From the NCBI GenBank assembly GCA_030386875.1, contig CM059562.1, positions 64,726,201 to 64,790,200 on the forward strand: a DNA stretch of 64,000 bases, read 5' to 3'. The notes below the pieces were generated by a model. That model saw only the letters and a list, made by a program, of their open reading frames with translations, searched no databases and was not told where the DNA came from. How positions within the stretch are numbered: position 1 is the first letter of the stretch; the number at the start of each line of letters is the position of its first letter. This DNA comes from Morinoia aosen (taxonomy: Eukaryota > Arthropoda > Malacostraca > Amphipoda > Talitridae). Positions 10,441 through 22,386 of this stretch are shown here, in pieces. The translations under genes and the position numbers were made by a program.

Positions 10441-13197
10441 GAAAAAAATTTCAATAAGGAATTCTTTCTCTGTAGATTTATTTAATGCGTCTTCTTCTAA
10501 GCTTTCATCTTCATATTTCACTTCGTAATTGGCCGCTGATTCCTTTTGAGAATCGGCCGATGATTCATCTTTTTCCGATTAATCATCCTTTTCTCCATGT
10601 TTCGTGTCGTTTGCAAATCCTTTGGTGCGCGTTATCAGCGTTGTCTGGGAAAAAACGGTCATCAATTTGAATATTTGCGAACATGATTCTTCAATTACAT
10701 TTGTCTTCTGTATTCGAAGTCCGTTCATTTCACTCTATGTTTATAAATAAAGTTTTCTCATAATTTGAAGCGTACGTCCTTTTTATTGAGACACCTTGTA
10801 TGTATTCGGACCCACACTGACTAAATTATCAATGACAGTATTAGGTGATAGGTATAGATACTGACACAACTGAACTGACACAAAAAATAAAGGCAAAAAT
10901 TATGATAAAAATGAAATCAACATTTCAATGGTCGAATATCTTATTAAGAGAAAATAAGAAAGAGCAAATGTTGAGGCAGCAAATGAGAGGTTAGTAGCAA
11001 AAAATTAGTAAGACTTCTGACGATGTAAGCCGAGCGACAGCAAAATGAAAGATTACAAATAGGTATCTGAAAAGTGGATACTATGAATTCAGCACATGTG
11101 AGTCGGATTTCTTTATTATTTTTTGCCTCAAATACTTTTCGCTCAACAGAAAGAATAATCTTAACAGAAAGAATAAACCATTGCTTCACCACTTTACTTT
11201 AGACAATGGGAACAGATTAGAAGAACTCACCTTAGAGCACTTCCCCGCAGATGCTGAGGCGTTTTCTTCGTGGAAATATTCATTTTTATTGAGACGAACT
11301 CCTCCGGTGAGAGGTACTTGGCATTTTGCGCATTTCATCTGTGAAGCGAAAAATGAAAGACGAGTATAAGTGAATTTAAGCAGTGGCGGGCATCGATCTT
11401 CAAAATATTAGTCTGATTCCGAACTTCCGATCCTGGTCAATGGCATATTCCGAATACGATCATCCGATCCTAAAATTTTAACGGCGATCCCAAATTTTCA
11501 AAGCATTTGTTTTTTAAAGTTTTAAAGCTGAAAGTAAACGAAATAAAATTAAAATGCTTTACTGAGATGCGAAAAAATTAGCAATGTTGTTTATTGATCA
11601 TTTTATTTGAGGTTCGAACTAGCGTAGTTATACCTAATACATAATACTGCCATTATTGTGGGTTCGCACATATATATATGTGATACCTACGAGTCCGAAA
11701 TGTAATTTTCGTGCTAGAGTGATAATGCAAACCTTAATGTTAAAAAGCCGTAGTTAGTTGCTGAACGCGTCGTAAATTCATTCTGTTTATTTCTGTTTCT
11801 CCGATTTCCCCTTCAATTAATATATAGGATGTAAAAACTTTTTGTAAATGTGTTGCAAGCTACTTGTAGAACTGCTGAGCTGATGTAATACATTGTACTC
11901 ATGAAAAGAGTGGTAACTCTGTACGCTCTTAATGTGTCTATATTCTATACCAGCGATTCCTTAAAACGATCTTTTCTAATCTTTCTTTTGGTTATGCTTT
12001 GGTGTATTGATTGATAATGACTAGTCTTTGCAGAAACCTAGAGTTATGTTGTGATCATAAATATTTCTAGTCTTTACGTTATGATACATTGGCAATGGCT
12101 AGTCTTATTTGCCAAAATCTGAAGCTACGGCCTGATACATGAAAAACTTCTGATTTTCAGGTTATGTAATCACTATTCATAATGAAAATTCAATTAGCTT
12201 GTTTAGATGTTAAAACTGGAATATTATTTGAGTTTTTTCTGCAATACGTAGTCCCTACGTACTTCAAATTGATTTCTTTGTTTCGTTTACTTCCTTGTTT
12301 TTAGGTCAAATTAAAATTAAATAATAGTGAAAATTTTTCCTCGTTGTTTCTGAAGTTATTCCTGGAATTTTGTTTGGTTCTTTAAGAGTTATATTTTATT
12401 TTACTATTTCATTTCCATGTTTAATTTTGATCTCCTGATCACTCCCTAGTTTTTAAGTCAGTATATACGCTGAAATGGAGATTTTCATAATTATGTTCTT
12501 AAAATTTTAAGAAGTGAAATAGTGTCTGTTTCTCGGCATTATATAATTAACTACTTCTTCATAAGAAAGTTTTCGAAATATTGTAAGTCACTAAATATCG
12601 GTCTTGGGACACATGAAAAAATAAAATACGACGTAATCGAGCTACAGTGAAAATAATTACAAAACACCAGCAAAAACTTCACTCAGTCACACACACATGC
12701 TGAAGCTGAAAGCAATGCACTATCTCAGCTGCAATGATTGTTGCATTTATGCCCTAGTACAAATTTTCTTGCTGAAAACGTTCCAAATTGCGCCAAAAAT
12801 AAAAAATGCAAAGAACATTGCCGTTTATTAAAATAAGAATGTGACAAATACTTAGTAAAAATTCAGACGAGAATAAAATACAGTATCATATTACACACAA
12901 AAAAAAAAGAAAAGTGGCTTTTATTCGTAAACAAAACGATCTGAAAACGTCTGGCCCGTGCGACGAAAGCGGAACAACTTTTACCCATTATAACCGAAAT
13001 ATAAAATAGTGTTCAGCACTAATATAACAACTTTTCTACATTGTTACCCTGCATAGTGGAGATGCAGATAAAAAAGGCAGTGTGTAAATTTTGCCTACCT
13101 TATTTGCCTAATTGAATCAACTATTGTAATTTCGTTGAATTGGTTCATACTTAGTTGATACTGTTAAAGAAGTCAAAGTTCCAATTCTTGGAGATCT
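10441..13197. other. AT-rich non-coding interior of the 8.2 kb element
   Basis: No recognisable gene. A minus-strand stretch near 11,200-11,340 reads KCAKCQVPLTGG followed by more residues; it is too short to assign. At 11,384 a cagtggcgggca block could be a hAT end, but no partner was found. Confidence 0.4.
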
Positions 13198-13287
13198 TAA
13201 TTAAAAATAGGAAGACTAATGACACAACGCTTAGACTCATTTTAATGAGTCTAAGCGTTGTGTCATTAGTCTTCCTATTTTTAATTA
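13198..13287. repeat. Perfect 44-bp-arm hairpin with 2-nt loop
   Basis: Positions 13,198-13,241 (starting taattaaaaataggaagact) are the exact reverse complement of 13,244-13,287, with TT between. The word ttagttgatact occurs just before (from 13,151) and just after the hairpin. No terminator or RNA gene context is seen. Confidence 0.95.
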
Positions 13288-13822
13288 GTTGATACTTATC
13301 TATGATTCTCAGGGTAGGCGCTGCCTACTTTGCCTACTCAGAAGACGCCTGAGTAATCCCGTCATAAATGATGGGATTCGATATTGTCTGTATAGAAATC
13401 TTCCAAATGTGGATGCCAAACAAATGTATCCATCCTAATAGTACCCGCGATTAAAATATTCATGAGCTTGTGCACTGGTGAAACTCTTATCACAGGTACG
13501 ATTATAAAGTATCCTTTTAAGAGCGGGAAATGGAGACAGACCAACCAAAAAAGACAGACCAACCAATTTTATTTGTTCAATACTGAATTGAATATTGTAA
13601 TAACGGAGGATAAATTATGCACAGGAACTTGGTATTTTATTGTATAAGAATAATCAACACTATATATGTATGGTGTTTTTTTCGTATAGACAAATTTCAA
13701 CCATAAGCCCATAAACTGAAAACAAATAGATTTTTACTACGAAGGATAAAATGTCAAAAAATTACTTAGCTTTCGAGTTATAGGGACTTGAAAAAACTTT
13801 AAAACTCAGAGTAGGGTACCAC

Positions 13823-14772
13823 TAGGATTTGCATCCAGGGATCCCGAGATCCGGGATGATTTTGGGCTGAAATTTCCCAGTCCGGGAATTTCCATTTTCC
13901 GGGAATTCCCGGGATTCTAGATAGCATATATATTTAAATATATTAGTGAGAAAATAATTCGAAATCATGCTGCTTAATATGATTAATTACTTAGAGGGCT
14001 CAAGATAGGACTTCATTGTCAATTACAATTATTGCAATATTATTATTAATATTATTACAATTTACATCGCTACACAGTGTAATCTACACTTGCTCATAAT
14101 ATAGTTCAATTCTTTCATGAGAATATATTTTGTGGTTTGGTTTTGCAGGTAATAAAAAATAGACTGTAATAGATACGCTGGCAACAGCCGATGTTGTAGA
14201 AACTAAAGCCTTTAATTGTGGGGCGATACTATGTTAAAGATGCAACTGGAGAAAGTGCGAAGTGTATAAAGTGCGGCAAGAGTTTACTTTGCAAAGGCTG
14301 GTCTATCAATGGTTTGTTACGTCACCTAAAGAGTGAACACAATATAGTGAAGCCTGAAACTGTAGACCTAGTTGCTTTAACTAGTAGCTGAGAAAAAAGA
14401 ATTCGTATTGGAACAAAGTACCCTCTTGCAAGGGCGATTTGCTTCTTGCAAGCACTAAGCAAAAACGAACAAACATAACAAGTTTTGCAAAGATGCATCA
14501 AAGTTCTTTGGAAGAACAAGTGACTAAGATTGTAGCAGTTAATTGCGTGCCAATAAATACAGTTACAAAGAATCAATTTATTAGAGAATCCATCTGAGAT
14601 GAGAATTTTTCGCTCCCTAAATCGCCAAATACTGCGATGGGCATGGGCAAGAATTAAAATAGCATAATTGTAAAATATAAATAAATTTCGGGGTCTCGGG
14701 GATTGCTGGGATTGTCTTCCTGAAACCCCGGGATCCCGGGATTTTCATTTTGTCCCGGGATTGCAAACCCTA
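13823..14772 (+). mobile_element. Small hAT element with GGGATCCCG-rich ends
   Basis: The left end TAGGATTTGCATCCAGGGAT and the right end (complement of TAGGGTTTGCAATCCCGGGA) are inverted repeats continuing into cccgggat-rich subterminal DNA. The flanks are ggtaccac (13,815-13,822) and aataccac (14,773-14,780), matching at 6 of 8 bases. It is 950 bp long and retains only a BED zinc-finger relic, so it is a deletion derivative. It is nested in the 8.2 kb element. Confidence 0.8.
14229..14391 (+). pseudogene. BED zinc-finger remnant of a hAT transposase
   Basis: One frame reads YVKDATGESAKCIKCGKSLL and then, after a short gap, INGLLRHLKSEHNI, ending at TGA (14,389-14,391). The spacing C-x2-C ... 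H-x4-H is that of the BED DNA-binding finger found at the N-terminus of hAT transposases. The catalytic region is deleted, and the only sequence left before the right TIR is non-coding. Confidence 0.75.
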
Positions 14773-15109
14773 AATACCACGTGCGCGATAATGTTAGCGC
14801 TAGTCTTGATAGTTCTGACTCCACTAAAGTAGTTTTTTGTTATTTTCAGTAAAACCTGCAAGCATTTTAGAATTACGAAAAATTTGCAATTTAAATGTTC
14901 GTTAGGAAATTAACACTAAGCCATAAATGAAAACCTTCAGTAGCTATTTAATCAAATTAATAAATCGTACAAACATTCTTACATGCTTAATAGCTTGAAA
15001 GTGCATATATTGTCCCTATCCTTAAAATGCTTCCAGTTTTTAAGGTAAAAAAAAATAAAAAACCGGTTTTAGTGTGGTCGGAACTATCAAGACTACCCCT
15101 TATTCACTT

Positions 15110-15185
15110 CGAGCTAATCCAAGTCAATTTCAATTTAATCAAAATCAAGTTCAAATTAATCCAAATCAAATTCAAATTAATGCAA
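15110..15185. repeat. Short imperfect tandem repeat (ttcaa(a/t)ttaatccaaatc type)
   Basis: The motif tcaaattaatccaaatcaaa and variants repeat about four times at ~18-bp spacing. Simple-sequence origin is likely. Confidence 0.65.
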
Positions 15186-16355
15186 CCCTACGCTGACTTT
15201 AGAATTTACATAATCACTCATTATTTGAGCATTTTTTGAGTTAAATATGTATCTATTGAATGTGATGAGCAAGACAATCGTTGTTCCTTTGAGCAGGGAA
15301 TACATCAAATTTTCGCCGGTGTTGCAATCTAAAGAAAGCTGTCGTAAAATGAGCTAATTATCCAGCATCAGCAGGCAGAATATGTGATTCAGATCATTGA
15401 CCGCCGTAAAAGATACAAGTAAAATCTGAAAACTTCGTATTGTACTACTTATTGAAGTTACAATAGAATTAAAAGGGCGATTTTTGGGAAATCTAATACG
15501 TAAAATGAAAAGAAGAGCCAATATAAAAGGGAAAATTATTTTAATAGCAAACGTTTCGGAATCTTTGATTCCATCATCAGTGCTGTAAAACAGGGAATAA
15601 AAACGATAAAGAACAAATTGCGATAAAGCTGTAAGAAATTAATTTCACTATACCTACAGCGAAAAATAGCTTTGCCTAGCTATTAAAAATAAAAACACAA
15701 TTTCTCTCACACATTTGGAGCCATACGTACACATACACCTAAATTCTAGCAATCAAACCAACGCACAATAACATCTACACAAAGTAACAGAACTGCATAC
15801 ACACACACATTCAAACACACGCATATTTACACAGTTGGAGCAATATTTTTTAATTTCATCGCACTTTGATCATAACTTAGCTGAGGTCTATGGGTAAAAA
15901 TTAACAATGTTTCCAAAATTCTAAGGTCAAATTCCTCTGCAGTTCTACTATGTGGACACAGCATGATCATTCGACAGCGAAAAGTTTGAATACTTTTACT
16001 CGACTATGCATTATTGTGAAGCTATGACGTAAACTCCTATTATAATTATTTACACGACTATTGTGAAGCACAAACTAGTATTACTTACAGGACTGTGTAT
16101 TATTTGGATGTCATGACTTAAACTCCATATACTTACACGACTATGTATTACTATGACGCGATAACGCACATTAACTTTTGGAAATTTGCAATGCTGTATA
16201 TTTTCATGAATCATGCGAATGAGACTCGTTGCCATGAAAAGGTCTGTTCATTGTAAGTAAAGTTGAGGATATTATTTTTTCGTATGTTAGGATAGGATGT
16301 TTTGACAACGCGCGAGTTACGAGTCGGTCAACGTAAGTTTATTCTTGACAGCGCG
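15186..16355. other. Non-coding interior of the 8.2 kb element
   Basis: No gene was found. At ~15,550 the segment aaacgtttcggaatctttga resembles a block I associate with many arthropod repeats, but it is not assignable here. Around 16,010-16,160 a loose repeat of an acgactatgtattact-like phrase occurs. Confidence 0.4.
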
Positions 16356-17169
16356 CTAGTCGGGAAAGGCTTATCAAAAAATTTCTGTAATTTCCAAAAA
16401 AAAACGTTAAAGTCGTGGTCCTGTGTACAATATGACAAATAGAGAATGTTTCACTCTTTCATTTGAGAGTAATTTGAAGTAGATAGATGCATTCTTTCAA
16501 AAGTTAGAGCGCTCTAAAAACTCCCTCTTTTTTACCCTGTTTTTTAGGGAGAAAGACTGTGCTCAAGTTTGTGTTCGCGCGAGTGGTCGAAATTTGGCAC
16601 GCCGGTTGTTTGAAGCTGAGAGAAATTCATCGAGCGCGTAGGACGGAAAGACTATGATGGACTCTTCCTTCCGACGCGCTCGAATGATCGAGCGCTTTCC
16701 CGACATCTAAAACGAAAATTAACATACTGGTTATTTTTTGGTAATAACCTTTATTGTGTTATCAACTAAAAGATCCTAGAAGTGGGCTTAGGCTCCGCGG
16801 GGTCGGCTAATAATAAATTACAGAGTACCCAAACGTACTCTAACAGCTTAATCGCGTAAAAAATAAAACCTACCCCTCTAACTCGTAAAATACTCATTTG
16901 CCGCAAAAAGTGTAAAGAAGAAATTATTATTTCGATGTTATTATCATGATTCAAGCAACAAAAATTCGAAAATCGATTAGTAGCTGTTTATTCGAGCGCA
17001 TTCGTCATCATAGACGAAAATTAACATACCGCTATAACTCGTAAAACACTCATTTCAGACGGAAAGTGCTTAGAAGAAAACTTGTTTATTTTGATGTAAT
17101 TAACTATGTTTAGGCACCGAAAAGTAAAAAATCGATTACTGTCTTTTCCTTCACATTTACCGATGATTT

Positions 17170-19251
17170 TTTAAGCTATTATAATACACACATATGATAT
17201 GAGTTTAGTAATCGTGGGCCCAAATAAGTTCAGCGACTTATAGGGCATCCTGTCATCAGCACCAGCTAGCAACTTTTGGGCACCAAAGTAGAACCCTTCT
17301 GAGGAACCTCTGAATTACCTGGTCAAATAGGGTAATTTCTAAACTATAAGACGTACAAACTTGAAATTTGTACCAAATTGATGCTCGTGACGAGTATAAC
17401 ATTTTCATGAACATAAAAAAGTTCTTACGCCCCTGTTTGGGACAGGGAGTGAGATTTTCTTACCAACTCAATCCTCGGCCGATTTTTTCGATAAACCTCA
17501 TTTGGTGAGGACGTTAATTTCTAAACTATTTCTAACTAACGAACTTCAAATAGCACGGGTCATCGCCGAAATTATAATTTATTCATCATTCGAAACGAGT
17601 TGTTCGCGTGTCTTTTTTGATATCTGCTGCTCGTTCTCTGAAGCCTTCTTTAGTAACTTTAAAATCCATGTTTCTTCTTGTGTAGTGAGTAAGCAGTATT
17701 TCCAGCCCCATTATATTGGTCAACTGTCCAAAATCAGCTGGCCATAATAGTGAGGCTAAAATTTGGGCCGTACAAAGAGCCTGTATTTCAAAAGTTGACT
17801 CATTTCATGCTTAAAATAGAAAGTTATAACTGTCTATGACTCCTCAGATCCAGTTACGTAAACATGTTTGGTTACAAATTACACCATGTTTATTTAGGAC
17901 CAGTATGTTATTAAATTTTCCAATCTTTATAAAAGAATTATGCCACAAAACGCTAGTTGAATAGATAGTAAGGCAAGGTAAACCAAAAATAAGTCATACA
18001 AAACATAGCACAACACTCACATCAAGAAACATGTAAACAAGTCTACACAATGAATTTCAGAGGCTGCTCATCGTGTGACATGTGTAATCTGGCTAGTGAA
18101 ATACGTAGTTAGTCCTGATTAAAAGTTCAGTGCTATATATTCTCAGAGCATTAATCATCATGACTTCAGGATTTATTTTTCTTCGACCGAAAAATGATAT
18201 ATAAAACGCACAGAAAATTAGACAAAAACGATAGTAATGAAAATAACCGTCGCTCAGTTACATTGAACTGACGGCTTCGTTGCACATGATAGACGAAAGA
18301 AATAATTGAGATATAAATTATAATGTTAGGGAACGTGAAAGTGAGTTAATTTCTAAGCTTAAGACAGGATTTTCATGAAAATCAAGTTATCATTTTAGAG
18401 CAACAACTTTTTCATTCTCTCAGTATTCTCATTAACAACATACGGACATGGGTACATGGGATAAAATAGTGACATCGTAATAAATTGATATTACTTATCA
18501 ATAACAAATTGCTAAACCAATTCTATACATAGGTGACATATGAGCCTAATTATGATTTCATAATCAAATGCACTTTGCAGGCTAGGGAACAGAGATTTGC
18601 AATATGACGTGACACATTTTTCTTGCATTCCTCTAAGAGTTTTTTTATATGCTCAGGAAGCGGTTTATATTCAAGGGACACTGATGGATCAACTTGCTAC
18701 TTAAAATATTTGATATTCCTTCCCTATAAATATAAATTCAGATTCATAATTTGACTAATCTAGCTTATTTAAAAAAATGTCATGAGTAAATAATACTACC
18801 CGTATGAAACAACCTACACTCTTCGAGAGATCCAAGTTATTTTTTAAGGCTAATTGTTAGACGTGTAATAACTTCCGGCACTAGCAAATGCACTCTTCAA
18901 CTAAGCGTTGCAAGGATTGTGTCTCTTAGTTACTTATATTTAAGTGCAGTGTAAAATTCAGATTACGCAACGAAGGAAACTCATTTTTGTTGTGCTTTTC
19001 TATTAATCATTTTTTGTTTCAACATTTTACATGGGTATTACGATACCAATGTGTTATTATTGCAACGAAACAGATGTGCGGCTGTCACCTCCACTGTATT
19101 CATAGTGAGGAATTTAAACCTCATAGTAAGAGAGGAAAATGAAAATATATAGGGTGAAAGAAAAAAAAAACGTTTATTTCCAAGGTGCTACATGAGATAC
19201 ATGCCAACATATTGGCTTTTAAAAGTTTCTTAATATAGGACATCCTAAAAC
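17170..19251. other. Non-coding region with diverged repeat copies
   Basis: Positions ~17,325-17,540 resemble the palindrome-arm sequence around 2,695-2,880 (same order: aactataagacgtacaa, ttacgccccngt, ggccgattttntcgat). Positions ~17,695-17,825 match 9,785-9,905. Positions ~17,205-17,250 (gggccnaataagttcagcga) recur at ~28,837-28,880. Positions ~18,000-18,500 are a diverged member of the family repeated in tandem at 19,965-21,390. No gene was found. Confidence 0.55.
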
Positions 19252-19682
19252 AAAAGTTCCATACGAGGAGTACTAATTGACAAACCATCCGAGGTATACA
19301 AGAAGATAAGCTATACGAGGCATAATAATAGACAAAATATACGAGGTGTACTAATAGACAAACTATCAGAGGTGTATAAATAGATAGACCAAACGAGGCA
19401 TATTAATTGACAAAAATTCGAGGCGTACTAATAGACAAACCATACGTGGTGTGCTAATAGTCTAACAAAAGTTCTATACGAGGAGTACTAATTGACAAGC
19501 CATCCGAGGTGTACAAATAGATAAGCCATACGAGGCATAATAATAGGCAATCTATACGAGATGCACTAATAGACAAACTATCAGAGGTGTACAAATAGAT
19601 AGACCATACGAGGCATATTAATAGACAAAATATACGAGGCGTACTAATAGACAAACCATACGTGGCGTGCTAATAGTCTAAC
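19252..19682. repeat. 26-bp satellite with ~215-bp higher-order repeat (two units)
   Basis: Monomers of about 26 bp follow the pattern catacgaggcgtactaatag + acaaac. Eight variant monomers plus a short caaaagtt spacer make a higher-order unit, and the whole unit is then repeated: the first begins at ~19,259 and the second at ~19,474, with the variants in the same order. This is organisation like that of a small satellite array. Confidence 0.93.
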
Positions 19683-20635
19683 TCTGTCAAGGGTAGTTGA
19701 ATGAGAAATGAAAAATATCATTTCTTGGATATTTTATATTCCAAGAGATTCCGGCATAGCATCGTTTGTCTTCTTTTTCCTACTTCGATAATTTCAACTA
19801 AGAACTTGGGAGCCTCGAAGAATTCTTTAGTAATATTCGAATTATTCATAAGGTCATCGAAGTAGGAAAAATACAAAAAACGCTGTACCGCAACAGATTG
19901 AAACACCATCGTGCATGACAATCAAGTATTGAGAAAAGGTTTGTTACGAAATAATTTATAAAGAACATCGCGCAACACAGCACGCACATCTAGAAATGCG
20001 TAAACAAACTTACACTCAAAAATGAAATGCATGGCTTGTTCGGCATACAAATATAGAGATAATTTTTGCACGAGCGCTTTATTTCATTTGTTTGTTTATA
20101 CTTTCAATTTCTTCTATTCACAGAAATGCCCTTCGGGGTCTTTATAGATCGATTTATTAATCATTAAGCAAGCGCAATCAATTTGTTTATTTCTGGAATT
20201 TGGTTCTGTGTTAACTGATTGCAGAGCTTTAGGTAAAATGTAATGTGTCTTGAGATTTTGCTTTTTCCACAAAAGGTAAAAATAGAAACATACATATATA
20301 TGTACATGTGCGCATATATAAGTGCGAACGAGTGAACGTGTACACTGATACATAGACATTTATGTATGCGTGCGCACACATACACACTCATGCACACACC
20401 AACAAACATATTCATATATATACATATTGAAAATGAATATAAGAAAAATGCTAATAAACATGAAAAATAATTTTGCTCTTTCTATATTTAAAATGACAGC
20501 CAAAGCTCTGATGAATCGTAAGAAATAACCTGAGGAAAGATAAGGAATAGAAAAAAGACTTCGAAATACGTTTAAATGGAATGGTTTTTTAATTTCCTAA
20601 AAGAAGTTTTAAGAAAACTCAAGTTACCGCCGAGG

Positions 20636-20662
20636 AACAACAACAACAACAACAACAACAAA
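20636..20662. repeat. (CAA)n microsatellite
   Basis: A run of about eight aac triplets lies inside tandem copy A and is absent from the corresponding place of copy B. Confidence 0.95.
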
Positions 20663-20977
20663 AAACATATTTCAAATCCTCTCGATATTCTCTGCAACAT
20701 CATGCGGACATGGGTACATGGGATAAAATGGAGATACAGTATAAGCCGGTTACCACTCATGATTGACAAATATCTACAAAATTTTGGCAGAAATGCGTAA
20801 ACAAACATATACTCAACATCAAAATTCATAGCTTGTACAACATACGGACAGTCATTAATCCGATTCACAGAAACGCCCTCTGGGGAAGTGATTGATCTAT
20901 TTTTTAATCATTTTGCTAGTGCAATAAAATTTATTAACCGGATGGTTTTTGCGTAAAGAAATGAAATAGAAACATGT

Positions 20978-21050
20978 ATATCTATTTATGTAGATATATA
21001 TATATGTATATATATACCTACATACGTACACACACATATTAATATATATA
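20978..21050. repeat. TA/TG-rich microsatellite
   Basis: Alternating tatgtatatata and acacacac runs in tandem copy B; the longer counterpart is at 20,290-20,430 in copy A. Confidence 0.85.
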
Positions 21051-21905
21051 CTTATTGAAAATGAAATATAAGAAAAAAATACATATATAAAATAAAAAGA
21101 TAGAAACAACCTACCATCTACTACAACGAAAATGACAGTTAATATCACTGTAATCCTAAGAAATTATTAGGAAAAAAAATAACTAAAAGGAAAAGAAGAC
21201 TTCGAAAAACAAATGAATGAACTTGTTTTTATTTTTTTTTCATAGAAATTTTTAAGAAAACTCAGGTTACAGTCAAGAAACAACACAACTCTTCAGCATT
21301 ATGCGGACATGTGTACATGGGATAAAATGGAATAACATTGTCGCCGGATATCATATCTGAGTGGAGAATATTTACAAAATTTGGCACATGTAGGTAGATT
21401 AAGCAATGGTCCAAAGTGATAATTTTAATTACAGAAATTTAGAGTTTTTCCCGGTTTGAAAGTTCAGTGCTAGTGTGCGCTGAACGCACGAAAAAATATA
21501 AAAATACTAAATGAAATGCTCAAATTACCCCCTCCCCCCAGCTCAGCCGAAATCGATTGAAAACATCTTCGAGAATGCTTTTGAAATAGCGAGACAACGA
21601 AAAACACAGAAGGAGAAATGATTGGTGGAAAATAGAGATATAGTAGCTACTGATCTGCTCATCCACTTCAGCACTCAAGGTCAACACGGCAAAATGAAAC
21701 GACTAATTCAACATTTATGATTATTTATTTTAAGTAAGCTCATGAACACATGAATTAGTATGTTGATTTAGTGACAATTATATGTCGAAACAAATACGAA
21801 ACCAATGCGAGAAGCCTACACTGATGCGGGACCACTGCATAAAAGAATGAACTTAGGCTGAATCGAGTGATAGAAGGGTCACACACCTCAGACAATGTTT
21901 CTTAC

Positions 21906-22386
21906 GGAGATCATCCGAGTTGTTCAACTTTTTTCATCCGATTCATTTGAAAATTGGCCAGTATATGTATATTTTGAAAGTAAACTTTTTTTAATCATGT
22001 CACTTTTTCGATTTAGGCCTTAGTTTTTTTACGAGAAATTAGGTTTTTGGTACATTTTTATGTACATTTCAAGACGTATCTCCTCGTTGAGTTTTGATGC
22101 TAGAACAAAACAAAACACAGTTTCAGAATCCTTGAAGCATTTCTAACAACAAAATGTAGCTAAATTTTAACATTTTGAAAAAAATTCTGTGATAGGCCTA
22201 TGGGGTTGAAATAGGGTCGGAAATTCAAGATTTTTGTCCCCTTACCTCCCCCCTTCTGGGGGGAGAGGATCTATTGTCCGTAGCGCCATAAAATTTTAGG
22301 ACCGAATAGTCCACAACCTAAGGGTCCTTTTCGAACAACAAAACAAAAAAAGCTCACCGGACCGATAGGGGCCCGGGATGATCTCC
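21906..22386. mobile_element. TTAA-flanked MITE (GG(A/G)GATCATCC family), copy 1
   Basis: The left end GGAGATCATCCGAG and the right end GGGATGATCTCC are inverted repeats. The right flank is ttaa and the left flank ttac, a decayed TTAA. Internal blocks (gaaaattggccagtatatgt, gttttgatgctagaacaaaa, ctttctggggggag-like) match the larger element at 48,228-49,881. Non-coding. TTAA target duplications are typical of piggyBac, but these TIRs start with GG rather than CC, so the superfamily is open. Confidence 0.75.

Larger units (their letters stand above)
8915..17161. mobile_element. 8.2 kb long-TIR element with exact 8-bp target duplication
   Basis: The left end GGTAAATGTAAACGAAAGGA and the right end (complement of GGTAAATGTGAAGGAAAAGA) are inverted repeats at roughly 85% identity over the first ~135 bp. 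The inverted similarity resumes further in (~9,060-9,420 against ~16,360-16,620, e.g. agagcgctctaa), and the right side carries an extra ~0.4 kb. The flanks are the exact direct repeat gatgattt (8,907-8,914 and 17,162-17,169). Inside are a 27-bp tandem repeat, a weak hAT-like remnant, a hairpin, a smaller hAT (13,823-14,772) and much AT-rich non-coding DNA. No transposase can be assigned to the element itself. It shares termini with the short copies at 1,228, 35,717 and 45,228. Confidence 0.75.
19965..21390. repeat. Two diverged tandem copies of a ~0.6-0.8 kb repeat
   Basis: Copy A (~19,985-20,815) and copy B (~20,816-21,390) share landmarks in order: cacagaaa(t/c)gcc, gatc(g/t)att-aatcatt, atattgaaaatgaa-ataaga, aagaaaactca(a/g)gtta, gcggacatgnGTACATGGGA and an attgnc-gaat(a/t)tntacaaaat end. 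Simple repeats separate the blocks. A third member is at ~18,000-18,500, and its gtacatgggataaaat-aattgatatta end recurs at ~4,868-4,912. Family unknown; no coding frame. Confidence 0.75.

Noticed and set aside
13198-13287. Rho-independent terminator or pre-miRNA
   Set aside because: The genome is eukaryotic, and perfect 44-bp arms with a 2-nt loop do not fit a normal animal pre-miRNA.
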